A stretch of 64,000 nt of DNA from DAMCZI01 sp032095175 (GTDB lineage: Bacteria > Bacillota > Clostridia > Clostridiales > Caloramatoraceae): assembly GCA_032095175.1 (NCBI GenBank), contig DAMCZI010000023.1:1-64000 (forward strand), in the 5' to 3' direction. Below are positions 18,288 through 27,515 of this stretch, one piece after another; position 1 is the first letter of the stretch, and every line of letters begins with the position of its first letter. The notes under the pieces were generated by a model. It did no database searches. It worked only from the letters and a program-made list of their open reading frames with translations, and was not told the DNA's origin. Both the position numbers and the translations under genes were made by a program.

Positions 18288-18998
18288 ATGGGGTATCGAA
18301 TATTGCTTGCAGACGATGAACATGAAATAATTGATTTTTTAAAATTGTATTTAGATAAAGAAGGCTATCAGATTGTCGAGGCAGCAGATGGAAAAGCAGC
18401 TTATGAAAAAATACAAACTGAGAAAATAGATTTGGCATTGATTGATATAATGATGCCTCATGTCAATGGCTTCGAATTAATTAAACTCATCCGTGAAACA
18501 CACAATATTCCTGTGATTATTCTTTCTGCTAAGTGTGAAGCATCAGATAAAATATTAGGCTTGGGTCTTGGGGCAGATGATTATATTACTAAGCCATTTG
18601 AACCCCTAGAAGTAGTGGCAAGAGTAGATGCTAATATACGAAGATTCTATAAACTGGGTGCTAGTGAAGAACAAAAACAAGAAGAAATCATGGCAAGGGA
18701 TTTAAGGCTTGATCTTAAACAATGTGTTCTATTTAAGAGGTTGGAAAAGCAGGAAGAACAGTTAATAGAACTAACAAGTATTGAATTTAAAATACTGCAG
18801 TTGTTTATGCAATCGCCTGGGAGGGTATTCACCAAGAAACAGATTTATGAAGCAGCTTGGGAGGACTCATATGTGACTGATGATAATAATATTATGGTCT
18901 ATATTAGTAAACTGCGAAATAAATTAGGTGAAAATGAGGAAAGTCCTTATATAAAAACTATAAGAGGATTAGGATACAAATTCATCCCTGTGGAGTGA
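18288..18998 (+). CDS. OmpR/VanR-family response regulator
   Basis: The receiver domain has the acidic pair in LLADDEHEI, the phospho-acceptor Asp in ALIDIMMPHVNGFE (about residue 53) and the conserved Lys in ADDYITKPFEP. A winged-helix output domain follows (IEFKILQLFMQSPGRVFTKK; TIRGLGYKF). Length, 236 residues, is standard. GTGGGG precedes the ATG, and the kinase gene begins four bases after the stop. The 11-bp repeats at 17305-17348 are its likely target. Confidence 0.92.
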   Translation: MGYRILLADDEHEIIDFLKLYLDKEGYQIVEAADGKAAYEKIQTEKIDLALIDIMMPHVNGFELIKLIRETHNIPVIILSAKCEASDKILGLGLGADDYITKPFEPLEVVARVDANIRRFYKLGASEEQKQEEIMARDLRLDLKQCVLFKRLEKQEEQLIELTSIEFKILQLFMQSPGRVFTKKQIYEAAWEDSYVTDDNNIMVYISKLRNKLGENEESPYIKTIRGLGYKFIPVE

Positions 18999-19002
18999 TA
19001 AT

Positions 19003-20502
19003 ATGAAAAAGAAAAAACAAAATCTAAATTACTATATAATGAAAAAGTATATTCTATTTTCTCTTACCCTATTAATTGGTGTAGCTATATTTATTAATTC
19101 CATTTCTGCTTATCAAGCAAAGGTGAATGGAGTAGATTTTAAGAAATATTTTTGCGCTGAATTTTTAGTACAGCCGGATTATAGGAGCATTGATATTTCG
19201 GGATTACAGGATTTAAATGGATGGATTGAAATCTTAGATGAAAACTATAAAGTAGTATATACAAAGGGAGCTGTTTTAGAGAAAAAAAACTCGTACACAG
19301 TTAAGGAATTATTAGCACAGGCGATTGATCAGAGTGTTCAAGAAAACAGGACGATAATGTTTGCTGGTTTAAAAATAACAGCTTTAAATAGAAAAAAGGA
19401 CACTAGATATTTTGCTACATATGCTAGTTTTACAGGAACAGATGGCGAGCCTTACATCTGTGTCGCAAAACTTCCAACAGATAAACTACAGGTTTCGTAT
19501 ACTATGTTGAATCCAACAGGCTATTCTCAAAGATGGGTGACTAAAACAATTTTTGGGACGGTACTAGGTGTAGTTATTATTTTTTTAATATTGTTATTAG
19601 TTTATAGCCATATTGTGCAAAAGCATATTGTAAAACCAATGGATATGCTGATAGGAGGATTAGATGACATCACTTCTGGTGACTATAATAAAAGACTGGA
19701 TTTTCAAGCAGAGTATGAATTTGAAAAAATGAGGGATTCGTTTAACTTTATGGCATTGGAAATAGAAACAGCAAAGAAAAGACAAAAAGATTACGAACAG
19801 GAGAAACAGCAGTTATTTAGTAATATTGCTCATGATATTAAGACACCAATTACAACGATTACCGGATATTCAAAGGCACTAATGGATGGACTTGTAACTG
19901 ATGATGAAAAAAAGAAGCAATATATAGAGACTATCTATGGAAAATCAACCCGTGTCAATGAGCTGATTAACCTGCTCTTTGAATATACAAAGCTTGATAA
20001 TAAGGAATATAAGCTCCATTTTGAACAAGCAGATTTGGCAGAATTAGTACGTGAAATAATCGCTGATTGCTATGAAGAGATAGAAGCGAAGCAGATGGAA
20101 TTGAAACTAGATATTCCAGAGGAAACTGTTATTATCAATATGGACAAGGTGGAAATGAGAAGGGCAATTACAAACTTAATAGTAAATGCCATCAAACACA
20201 ATCCAGATAAGACAAGGCTGAATGTGATTCTAAAAATATTAAACTATAATAATCAAAGTAACTCTAAAGAGCAAGTTAATCCATATATCCATTTGGAAAT
20301 TGCAGATAATGGAACAATGATTCCGGATAAAATTAAGGAATCTATATTTGAACCCTTTGTACTAGGAGATAAATCAAGGATAAGTAGTAATGGAAGTGGA
20401 TTGGGACTTAGTATTTCTAAAAAAATAGTGGAAAAACATAATGGAATATTGTCAATGGTTGAGAAGACAGATGGGTGGAAATGTTTTAGAATTGAGTTAT
20501 AA
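19003..20502 (+). CDS. Sensor histidine kinase, VanS-like
   Basis: There are two membrane helices (about residues 13-33 and 180-205) enclosing an extracellular sensor of about 145 residues. A HAMP segment and a HisKA domain with the phospho-His in NIAHDIKTPITTITGYSKAL follow. The HATPase has N box LIVNAIKHNPD, G1 ADNGTMIPDKI and G2 GSGLGLSISKK. The kinase pairs with the regulator just upstream. The signal is unknown, but the setting next to exporters and a CPBP protease suggests cell-envelope or antimicrobial stress. Confidence 0.92.
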   Translation: MKKKKQNLNYYIMKKYILFSLTLLIGVAIFINSISAYQAKVNGVDFKKYFCAEFLVQPDYRSIDISGLQDLNGWIEILDENYKVVYTKGAVLEKKNSYTVKELLAQAIDQSVQENRTIMFAGLKITALNRKKDTRYFATYASFTGTDGEPYICVAKLPTDKLQVSYTMLNPTGYSQRWVTKTIFGTVLGVVIIFLILLLVYSHIVQKHIVKPMDMLIGGLDDITSGDYNKRLDFQAEYEFEKMRDSFNFMALEIETAKKRQKDYEQEKQQLFSNIAHDIKTPITTITGYSKALMDGLVTDDEKKKQYIETIYGKSTRVNELINLLFEYTKLDNKEYKLHFEQADLAELVREIIADCYEEIEAKQMELKLDIPEETVIINMDKVEMRRAITNLIVNAIKHNPDKTRLNVILKILNYNNQSNSKEQVNPYIHLEIADNGTMIPDKIKESIFEPFVLGDKSRISSNGSGLGLSISKKIVEKHNGILSMVEKTDGWKCFRIEL

Positions 20503-20630
20503 TGAATGCTAATTGCCCTTTCAAAAATGATGATAAGGAAAGTAAATTTGATATTGAAATAAAATATAGGATCATGTGTTTATTAATGAAATAAGCTTTA
20601 AATAACCACAATTAAAAGGGGGACAAAATA

Positions 20631-21143
20631 GTGGAGAATATTAAAAAATATGAGACTAAGATTTCTGGGTTTAAGATAAGATCTGCTGCTCCAGAGGATA
20701 CCGGATTAATACTAAAGTTTATCAAAGAATTAGCCGATTATGAAAAACTGTTAAATGAAGTAGTTGCAACAGAAGAAATTCTATATGATTCCCTATTTGT
20801 AAAGCATCAGGCAGAAGTAATTATTGGAGAGTATAAGGGGGAACCTGTTGGGTTTGCACTTTTCTTTCATAATTTTTCTACTTTTTTAGGGAAAGCCAAT
20901 CTATACTTGGAGGATCTGTATGTAAAACCACAGATGCGTGGATTAGGACTTGGTAAGGCTCTTCTAGCTTGTCTAGCACATATTGCAGTAGAGAGAAATT
21001 GTGGACGATTGGATTGGTGGTGTCTGGACTGGAATGAAAAATCAATAAAGTTTTATAAACAGATGGGCGCAAAGGCTATGGATGAATGGACTGTATACAG
21101 GGTTGAGGGGAATGCACTTGTTGATTTAGCCAAGGAACTATAA
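20631..21143 (+). CDS. GNAT acetyltransferase, SSAT (diamine)-like
   Basis: This 170-residue GNAT protein has the acetyl-CoA motif VKPQMRGLGLGKALLACLA and downstream LDWWCLDWNEKSIKFYKQMG and DEWTVYRVEG. The LYLEDLYV and DEWT..R patterns match the spermidine/spermine or thialysine N-acetyltransferase branch, so a polyamine-like amine is a plausible substrate. The start is GTG, eight bases after AGGGGG. It appears monocistronic, and a long hairpin follows. Confidence 0.8.
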   Translation: MENIKKYETKISGFKIRSAAPEDTGLILKFIKELADYEKLLNEVVATEEILYDSLFVKHQAEVIIGEYKGEPVGFALFFHNFSTFLGKANLYLEDLYVKPQMRGLGLGKALLACLAHIAVERNCGRLDWWCLDWNEKSIKFYKQMGAKAMDEWTVYRVEGNALVDLAKEL

Positions 21144-21194
21144 ACCTTATAGTTATAAAACAAACATGGATCAGTTCAATATACTAGAATAAAT

Positions 21195-21368
21195 CAATGG
21201 GGCTGCTGCACAAAGAAAGGCTATATCTTATATCCCTAGGTAACAGGTACTTGAGTTTTGAGTTATTTAATTGAAGCATTTGGCGATGTTTTGAATAAAT
21301 AACTCAAAGCTCAAGAGCCTGTCACCAATACCACCTAGAGATAGCTTGTTGTGTGACAGGCCCATTAT
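21195..21368. repeat. GGTGACAGG-type long hairpin repeat, copy 1
   Basis: An outer stem (AATGGG...CCCATT, TGCACA...TGTGTG) encloses a long inner stem: CAGGTACTTGAGTTTTGAGT against ACTCAAAGCTCAAGAGCCTG. The core recurs at 32881-33013. It lies between convergent genes and may double as their terminator, but there is no clean T-run. Confidence 0.65.
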
Positions 21369-21401
21369 TTTAATTTATTAGAGTTTTTAGTGATTAAGTT
21401 A

Positions 21402-24335
21402 TTATGATAGTGTAATTATCTTATCAAAGGAATCCTTGTTATCCTTTATTCTAGACTCATTTCCAACAACGCAGCAGTAGTTTTCATCCATTCCCTTTTT
21501 GATAAGTGTGCTGTATGACTTTATGTCATCAAGGGAGGTTGACAGCAGCTCGTCCCTTTCTCTTTGAATATCTGCATATGTTATGCCGCATATATAGTTC
21601 TTTACTGCATCTTCGCCCTTTCTATCAGGGGTTAAAGGTTGGTCTAATTTTCCTATAGCACCTACTATAAAGCCTTCTAAATTCTCTTTTGAATAATTTA
21701 TATCATTAAGGAATTTATAGGCTTCATCATAGATTTTCATAGTTTCAATAAGGTTTGGATCACGATAGGATTCAAAGGCTATAGTATTGTTGTCAACTAA
21801 ATACATATAGCATCCATAAGCACCACCCTGAAGACGAACCCTAGTATATAGATATTCAGAAGAAAGGATGTTTTCTAGCACTCTCATTTTGCCAGAATAT
21901 TTATTGTCTAGTTTAGTATAATCAAAAGCCTTTACTACATACTGAACATTTGTGTTTATGATTATGGCTTCTGCCTGATTATAAGGCTTAAAGTCAATAT
22001 CATTAGCTTTTAGCATCTTGGTGTTAAGGTTAGCCAGGAGTATATTCGTTTTAGAAGCTATACTGTTTTCGTACTCTTCATCTCCTGTATATGAAATAAT
22101 AAGATTGTTTGTATTAAATATAGCTTCATATACCTTTTGGAGTGAGGTCTTAATTTCTTCAAACTTATTTTCAAAATTTTTTTCAATATCGCAGATAAAC
22201 TGATAATATGAGGCACCGCTAAGCATATCCCTATATCTATATTCCTTTGAGAAATATGAAATAGCCTTAGGAAACGCTATTCGGCTGCCTGCAGCAATAA
22301 TATATCTCTTTAGATTACCCTTTTTCTCTCGTATTACTTCTTTGATTCTCTTTATACTATCAAATTTTGTTGAGGTTATTATTTCATTCATTAATTGGAA
22401 TAGGACATCAACATTTTCAAAGAGAACCTTTGATTTAATAACAAATTTAGGATAGCAGATATTTTTATTATTTTTATCTGAATAAACATTTGTATTGAAG
22501 CTTATACCGCCAGTTTTTCTATATATTTCTGTATTAAGCTCTGAGTATGATCTATCCATGGTATCAATTTCGCCTATGATATCCCTTAACAAGCCTAAAT
22601 ATGGGATATATTTTTCCTCTATAACCCTTGCATCAAATAAAAGGTCAATATATGCAACCTTATTTGTATTTATATTATGGGATAGAATAGTAAATCCCTT
22701 TTCATTTATAACCCTCTGAGGAAGTTTCTCTGCTTTTTTAGCTATTTCGTTTAATGAAAGCTTAGGGATGGTTGCAAGCTCTTCCTTGGTGTTTTCTCTC
22801 ATCTGAGAAGCTTTGAGTAATGCGTTTCTTTCCTTAAGCTCTTTGATTTGGACATCTGTTAAGGATTCCTTGTATTTTTGAAGCTTATCCTCTAGGATTT
22901 TAGCCTTTGCTTCAGCCAAACCTCTCTTTGGCTTTACAGCTACCAGGGAGCGATGGTTGTTGTTAATAAAATATTTCTGAATAAAGGCTTCAAAGTAATT
23001 TGAATGCATTGCTTTTTTTAATTTACTTAGAGTATCCTCATAGCATAAATGAACTATTGGATTACCGTCATAGAGCCAGCTATCCATTATTTTTGAGTTA
23101 CAGGTAAGTCCCTTATTTGCAATTCTCCAGGGATCTGCCTCTCTCAGTTCAAATTCAACTGAATTTATTGATGCTTCTAGAAGTTTTTTATCAATACCAT
23201 TTTCAACAAGCGATTTAAAAGTATCATAAATTATTCTTTTAAATTCCTCCTTCTTGTCCTCATCTGTATTGTTTACAGCTATTGAAAAAATGGATTTCTT
23301 TGTGAAGTTAATTCCCAATTCTCTATTTGTAAGTACCCCTTCTCCAATTCCCGCATTAAGGAGTGCCTTTTTTATAGGTGATGCAGAGGATTCAATAAGC
23401 AGGTTATTCATTATTTTCATTGCTAAATAGGCCTCTGGATTAGTTTTATACTCACAAGCAAAATTTAATGTAAGGAAGGTTTTACCCTCCTCTGATTCAT
23501 CCTCGCTTATTGAGTATTCATCTGCTTGTTCAGCCATTTGGCTGAAGTTATCTGGTACATCAATATGTGATGGAACTTCAATTTTATCAAAATTCATGAG
23601 ATACTCATCATTTATTAGTTTTAAACATTCATCTAAATTCTGATCACCATACATATAGATATAGCTGTTGCTTGGATGGTAGTATTTTTTATGGAATTTT
23701 TCGAATTTATCCTGTGTAAGCTCTGGTATGTAGTCAGGATCTCCAGCGCTGTTATAGGCATAGATTGTGTTAGGAAATAGTGAGCTGTAAATGTTTTGTG
23801 CTACTATTTGCTCCGGTGAGGAGAGGGCACCCTGCATTTCACTGTAAACAATTCCGTTATAGACTAGCTTTCCTGTTTCCTCATCAATCTCATATCTCCA
23901 ACCCTCTTGGCGCAATAGCTCGTGATTTTTGTATATGTTTGGATAAAATACAGAATCTAAATACACCTCCATAAGGTTAAAGAAATCTTTATGGTTTCTA
24001 CTTGATATAGGGAAACTTGTTCTATCTGGGTAGGTTATTGCATTTATAAATGTATTTAGTGAACTTTTTTCCATATCTGCAAATACATCTTTGGTTTTAA
24101 ATTTCTTTGATCCACAGAGAACTGTATGCTCTATAATGTGAGCCGCACCTGTGTTATCCTCAGGTGGTGTCCTAAAGTAAATGCAAAATACCTTGTTATC
24201 ATCTTTGTTTTCTAAATGCAAAAGTCTTGCACCACTTTTAACATGTTCAAATAGTCTTGATGTTGTATCAAGTTCTCTTATTTTAGTTTCTTCGATAAGC
24301 TTAAAGCCGTGATATATTTCCTTTAATATATACAT
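21402..24335 (-). CDS. M16C metallopeptidase, presequence-protease/insulinase family
   Basis: This 977-residue protein has the inverted zinc motif HIIEH at residues 66-70 with the catalytic Glu between, and downstream EGWRYEI as expected of PreP/CymA-type peptidases. The two-lobed four-domain length fits the single-chain M16C class. No signal peptide is present, so it should act in the cytoplasm, degrading peptides. The ATG at 24335 follows AAGGA by four bases. A 16-codon upstream frame beginning GTG at 24373, with a strong GGAGGTG site, overlaps the start and could couple translation. Confidence 0.88.
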   Translation of the reverse strand: MYILKEIYHGFKLIEETKIRELDTTSRLFEHVKSGARLLHLENKDDNKVFCIYFRTPPEDNTGAAHIIEHTVLCGSKKFKTKDVFADMEKSSLNTFINAITYPDRTSFPISSRNHKDFFNLMEVYLDSVFYPNIYKNHELLRQEGWRYEIDEETGKLVYNGIVYSEMQGALSSPEQIVAQNIYSSLFPNTIYAYNSAGDPDYIPELTQDKFEKFHKKYYHPSNSYIYMYGDQNLDECLKLINDEYLMNFDKIEVPSHIDVPDNFSQMAEQADEYSISEDESEEGKTFLTLNFACEYKTNPEAYLAMKIMNNLLIESSASPIKKALLNAGIGEGVLTNRELGINFTKKSIFSIAVNNTDEDKKEEFKRIIYDTFKSLVENGIDKKLLEASINSVEFELREADPWRIANKGLTCNSKIMDSWLYDGNPIVHLCYEDTLSKLKKAMHSNYFEAFIQKYFINNNHRSLVAVKPKRGLAEAKAKILEDKLQKYKESLTDVQIKELKERNALLKASQMRENTKEELATIPKLSLNEIAKKAEKLPQRVINEKGFTILSHNINTNKVAYIDLLFDARVIEEKYIPYLGLLRDIIGEIDTMDRSYSELNTEIYRKTGGISFNTNVYSDKNNKNICYPKFVIKSKVLFENVDVLFQLMNEIITSTKFDSIKRIKEVIREKKGNLKRYIIAAGSRIAFPKAISYFSKEYRYRDMLSGASYYQFICDIEKNFENKFEEIKTSLQKVYEAIFNTNNLIISYTGDEEYENSIASKTNILLANLNTKMLKANDIDFKPYNQAEAIIINTNVQYVVKAFDYTKLDNKYSGKMRVLENILSSEYLYTRVRLQGGAYGCYMYLVDNNTIAFESYRDPNLIETMKIYDEAYKFLNDINYSKENLEGFIVGAIGKLDQPLTPDRKGEDAVKNYICGITYADIQRERDELLSTSLDDIKSYSTLIKKGMDENYCCVVGNESRIKDNKDSFDKIITLS

Positions 24336-24600
24336 ATGTTCCTTAATGAGGGAGAGTATGTACTACTCCTCACTAAAGTTCACCTCCGTTCCTTATGCTG
24401 CATTACAGCTTCACTTTAGTTTACATGACATCAAATGTCAATATTTTCTCAAATTAAACAGAGCCTAATTTTGAAGTCAACATACATAATAGCAGATGTT
24501 AGTGAAGCTGACAGAATACCCAAACTTAAAATTCATTTCATAAAAACAATCAATTTAAAATTTTTTTAATAAATTTGTCGAAAAAATTGCAATAATGGTA

Positions 24601-24629
24601 TTGACGAACTGCAAATATCAGAGTATAGT
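24601..24629 (+). promoter_or_regulatory. SigA-type promoter of the T-box leader
   Basis: TTGACG at 24601-24606 and TATAGT at 24624-24629 are 17 bases apart, placing the transcript start near 24636, just ahead of the T-box leader. Confidence 0.75.
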
Positions 24630-24639
24630 ATTATACAAT

Positions 24640-24960
24640 AATCTTTGAAAAATATTAATGAAGGTTGCAAAAATATGCAATATAAATAGACTGAATAATA
24701 TATTGGCGATGATGAAGATAAAACTATCGCAGAGCTGATTAAAGCGAACCAGGGAGGGTGAAAGCCTGGTATTAGCTGATAGATAATGCTCACTTCGGAG
24801 TTTCAAGGCTGAAGCTAGTAGGTTTTGACGTAAGGCCCCGTTAACAGGCCAGGGTTTAATGGAACCCAATGAGTTTATTGCCGTGAGGTAATAATAAAGT
24901 AGAGTGGTACAGCGCTTAAAGCGTCTCTATATGTATAAATATACATATAGAGACGCTTTT
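24640..24960 (+). promoter_or_regulatory. T-box riboswitch leader of the liv operon
   Basis: Stem I features are visible: GATGATGAAGATAAA, the distal AACCAGG...GTGAAAGCCTGG hairpin and a GCTCACTTCGGAGT segment. The T-box itself is a variant, AGAGTGGTACAGCG (about 24901-24914), keeping the TGGT bulge that pairs with a tRNA ending ACCA. The terminator GCGTCTCTATATGTATA / TATACATATAGAGACGC plus T-run follows at 24921-24960. A CTC at 24789-24791 followed by A is the most likely specifier (leucine), fitting a branched-chain amino acid transporter downstream; ATG just before it cannot be excluded. Confidence 0.85.
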
Positions 24961-25087
24961 TACATACCCCCAAATAAATGTTGTAAAATAAAAAAATGCA
25001 ATTTCTTTTTTAGAATATGTCAAAATACTTTATTGGTTTGCTGTTTAAATTTATATAAAAATTTTTATTAAAAGAGAGGTGGTTTGC

Positions 25088-25183
25088 ATGGGGCTTGGTA
25101 TTCAACAGGATGAGGATGATATTATAGTCAAAAGTTTTAAATTAAGAGAAGAAAAACAATTAGGAGGAGTAAGATATGGGTAA
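25088..25183 (+). CDS. 31-codon upstream ORF overlapping livJ start
   Basis: The ATG at 25088 has a good GAGGTGG site. The peptide begins MGLGIQQDEDDIIVKSF and ends at a TAA inside the third codon of livJ. The livJ ribosome site (AGGAGG) is inside this ORF, so translation of the ORF could couple to, or compete with, livJ initiation. It has no run of Leu, Ile or Val, so a classical attenuation peptide is unlikely. No known family. Confidence 0.5.
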   Translation: MGLGIQQDEDDIIVKSFKLREEKQLGGVRYG

Positions 25184-26345
25184 AAGATTCTATGGAGTAA
25201 TAGCAATGTTATTGATGTTAACCTTTGCAGCGGGATGTGCAGCAAAGAGTGGAGGAAATACTAAGGATTCAGACAAGATACTAGTTGGTCTTAACTATGA
25301 ACTTTCAGGAAATGTTGCAACTTATGGACAAAGTCTTGTTGATGGAATAGAGCTTGCAGTTGAGGAGATAAACAACAATGGTGGAGTTCTTGGTAAGAAA
25401 ATAGAACTTGTAAAGGTAGATAACAAATCAGAAAATGCGGAAACTGCAAATGTAGCAACAAGGCTTGCAACAAGAGACAAGGTCGTTGCGATACTTGGAC
25501 CTGCAACCTCAGGAAATACAAAGGCAGCAGCCCCTATAGCAATCCAGAATAAGGTTCCACTTATATCTGCATCTGCAACAGCTGATGATGTCACAGTTGA
25601 TAGTAAGGGAAAGGTAAGAGAGTATGTATTCAAAACTTGCTTCAGTGATTCGTTCCAGGGAGTTGCGATGGCCGAATTTGCATATAATGAGCTTGGACTA
25701 AAAAAGGCAGCAGTTCTTGTTGACAATACAAGTGACTACAGCAAGGGATTAACAAAGAGCTTTCTTGAAACCTATAAAGAGCTTGGTGGAACAGTTGTAA
25801 CAGAACAGGCGTATCAGTCAAAGGAGACTGATTTTAAGGCTGTTTTAACAAACATAAAGGCAGCAAATCCTGAAGTTATGTTTTTACCTGGATATTATGA
25901 AGAAGTTGGACTAATAGTAAAGCAAGCAAGGGAGCTTGGGCTTAATGTTCCTGTTCTAGGAGGAGATGGATATGACTCACCAAAGCTATTGGAGTTAGCA
26001 GGCAAAGATGCACTTAATAAGGTATTCTATACAAATCATTATTCTTCAAAGGATAATACTTCTGAGATGGTTAAATTTAAGGAAAGTTATAACAAGAAGT
26101 ATTCAAAGGAGCCTAATGCATTCAATGCCCTTGGATATGATATGGCATACTTCCTTGCTGATGCATTAAAGAGAGCTGGAGAAGCTGACTCTGTTAAGCT
26201 TAAGGATGCATTGGCAGCAACTAAGGATTTTCAAGCAGTAACTGGTAAGTTTTCAATAGATGAAAATCATAATCCTGTAAAGGCAATCACTATACTTGAG
26301 ATGAAAAATGGAGAACAGACATTCTTGAAGAAGCTGCTTCCATAG
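25176..26345 (+). CDS. livJ: Branched-chain amino acid ABC transporter binding lipoprotein
   Basis: The signal peptide ends in a lipobox (FAAGC, Cys 21), so the protein is anchored outside the membrane. The periplasmic-binding fold of the LivJ/ANF type shows in ILVGLNYELSGNVATYGQSL, the ILGPATSGNTKAAAPIA block and FLPGYYEEVGLIVKQARELG. It delivers Leu, Ile or Val to LivHM. It is the first gene after the T-box leader. A 116-bp repeat separates it from livH, which may uncouple expression of the abundant binding protein from the membrane genes. Confidence 0.93.
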   Translation: MGKRFYGVIAMLLMLTFAAGCAAKSGGNTKDSDKILVGLNYELSGNVATYGQSLVDGIELAVEEINNNGGVLGKKIELVKVDNKSENAETANVATRLATRDKVVAILGPATSGNTKAAAPIAIQNKVPLISASATADDVTVDSKGKVREYVFKTCFSDSFQGVAMAEFAYNELGLKKAAVLVDNTSDYSKGLTKSFLETYKELGGTVVTEQAYQSKETDFKAVLTNIKAANPEVMFLPGYYEEVGLIVKQARELGLNVPVLGGDGYDSPKLLELAGKDALNKVFYTNHYSSKDNTSEMVKFKESYNKKYSKEPNAFNALGYDMAYFLADALKRAGEADSVKLKDALAATKDFQAVTGKFSIDENHNPVKAITILEMKNGEQTFLKKLLP

Positions 26346-26347
26346 TT

Positions 26348-26463
26348 ATATTAATCGCACTAAAGATTTTACATTAGGTGTTGTGCGATTAATGAATCAA
26401 GGAATATGATTTCGCATAAATGTTTAGGGTCGAGCAATGTAGAATCATTTATGCGAAACATAT
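26348..26463 (+). repeat. 116-bp two-hairpin dispersed repeat, copy 2
   Basis: This copy has perfect stems: TTAATCGCAC/GTGCGATTAA and TTTCGCATAAATG/CATTTATGCGAAA around the conserved GGGTCGAGCAATGTAGAAT loop. It lies immediately after the livJ stop inside the liv operon and so would be transcribed. The remaining bases to 26626 carry no further gene. Confidence 0.88.
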
Positions 26464-26626
26464 AGTTATAAATATTTGCTTAAATGAAACTCGAAGTTTT
26501 ATAAAACTAGAATTTAAAAATATAAAAACTGTGCACTGTTGTTTTAGAAATAGAGTTATTAAATTTCTATAACAACAGGTGCGGTTATTATATTTTTAAA
26601 GGAAATGATAAATGAGGAGTGATTAT

Positions 26627-27505
26627 ATGGAGCAGTTTTTTCAGCAGTTTATTAACGGGCTTTCTCTTGGAAGCATATATGCGTTGATTGCCCTTGGATA
26701 TACAATGGTTTACGGAATAATAAATCTTATTAATTTTGCTCATGGAGATATATATATGCTTGGAGCGTATATAGGGTTTTTCTTTACAACCCATTTTCAT
26801 ATAGGGCTTTTTCCCTCTCTTATAGTGTCGATGCTTGTTTGCAGTATAATAGGAATTTTTATAGAGAGAGTTGGCTACAGGCCAATTAGAAAATCCACAA
26901 GAATAGCAGCACTTATTACTGCAATAAGTATATCCCTTTTTATTGAGTATGGAATGATGTATTTTGTAGGACCAGAAACTAGGACATTTCCAAGTCTGTT
27001 TCCACAAAAAAGCATAAAAATTTTTAGCGCAGTTATGGATATAAAGGATATCTATATAGTAGCTATTACTATTTTCCTTATGATTGTTTTTCAATATGTA
27101 ATAAAAAGAACAAGAAGTGGAAAAGCCATGAGAGCTGTTGCTATGGATAGTGAAGCAGCACAGCTTATGGGTATTGATGTTAATAAAACAATAGCATCAA
27201 CCTTTGCATTAGGTTCTGCCCTTGCAGGCGCTGCCGGGGTATTAGTTGGCGCATACTATAACTCTATAAATCCACTTATGGGGGTAATTCCTGGTCTTAA
27301 AGCATTTATTGCAGCTGTTATTGGAGGCATTGGAGTTATACCTGGGGCAGTTTTTGGAGGTTTTTTTCTTGGTATGACTGAAACTATGGTAAGTGCATAT
27401 GGAGGTTCTCTCTATAAGGATGCAGTTGCATTCGCAATTCTTATATTAATGCTTTTAGTAAAGCCAAAGGGGCTTTTTAAGCGGAATATAAAGGAAAAGG
27501 TATAG
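26627..27505 (+). CDS. livH: Branched-chain amino acid ABC permease LivH
   Basis: The N-terminus MEQFFQQFINGLSLGSIYAL and the helix YTMVYGIINLINFAHGD are hallmark LivH. Eight or so hydrophobic helices are visible, with the conserved AVAMDSEAAQLMGIDV cytoplasmic loop. I start at 26627, after GAGGAG with seven-base spacing; an in-frame ATG at 26612 has a weaker site. It forms the membrane channel with LivM. livM starts ten bases after the stop. Confidence 0.92.
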   Translation: MEQFFQQFINGLSLGSIYALIALGYTMVYGIINLINFAHGDIYMLGAYIGFFFTTHFHIGLFPSLIVSMLVCSIIGIFIERVGYRPIRKSTRIAALITAISISLFIEYGMMYFVGPETRTFPSLFPQKSIKIFSAVMDIKDIYIVAITIFLMIVFQYVIKRTRSGKAMRAVAMDSEAAQLMGIDVNKTIASTFALGSALAGAAGVLVGAYYNSINPLMGVIPGLKAFIAAVIGGIGVIPGAVFGGFFLGMTETMVSAYGGSLYKDAVAFAILILMLLVKPKGLFKRNIKEKV

Positions 27506-27515
27506 GGGGGATAAT

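Noticed and set aside
24566..24869. Antisense ORFs across the T-box leader
   Set aside because: They are low-complexity shadows over a well-supported structured RNA and have no ribosome sites.
26588..27094. Minus-strand ORF over livH
   Set aside because: It lies opposite a clear livH gene and its composition is that of a shadow frame.
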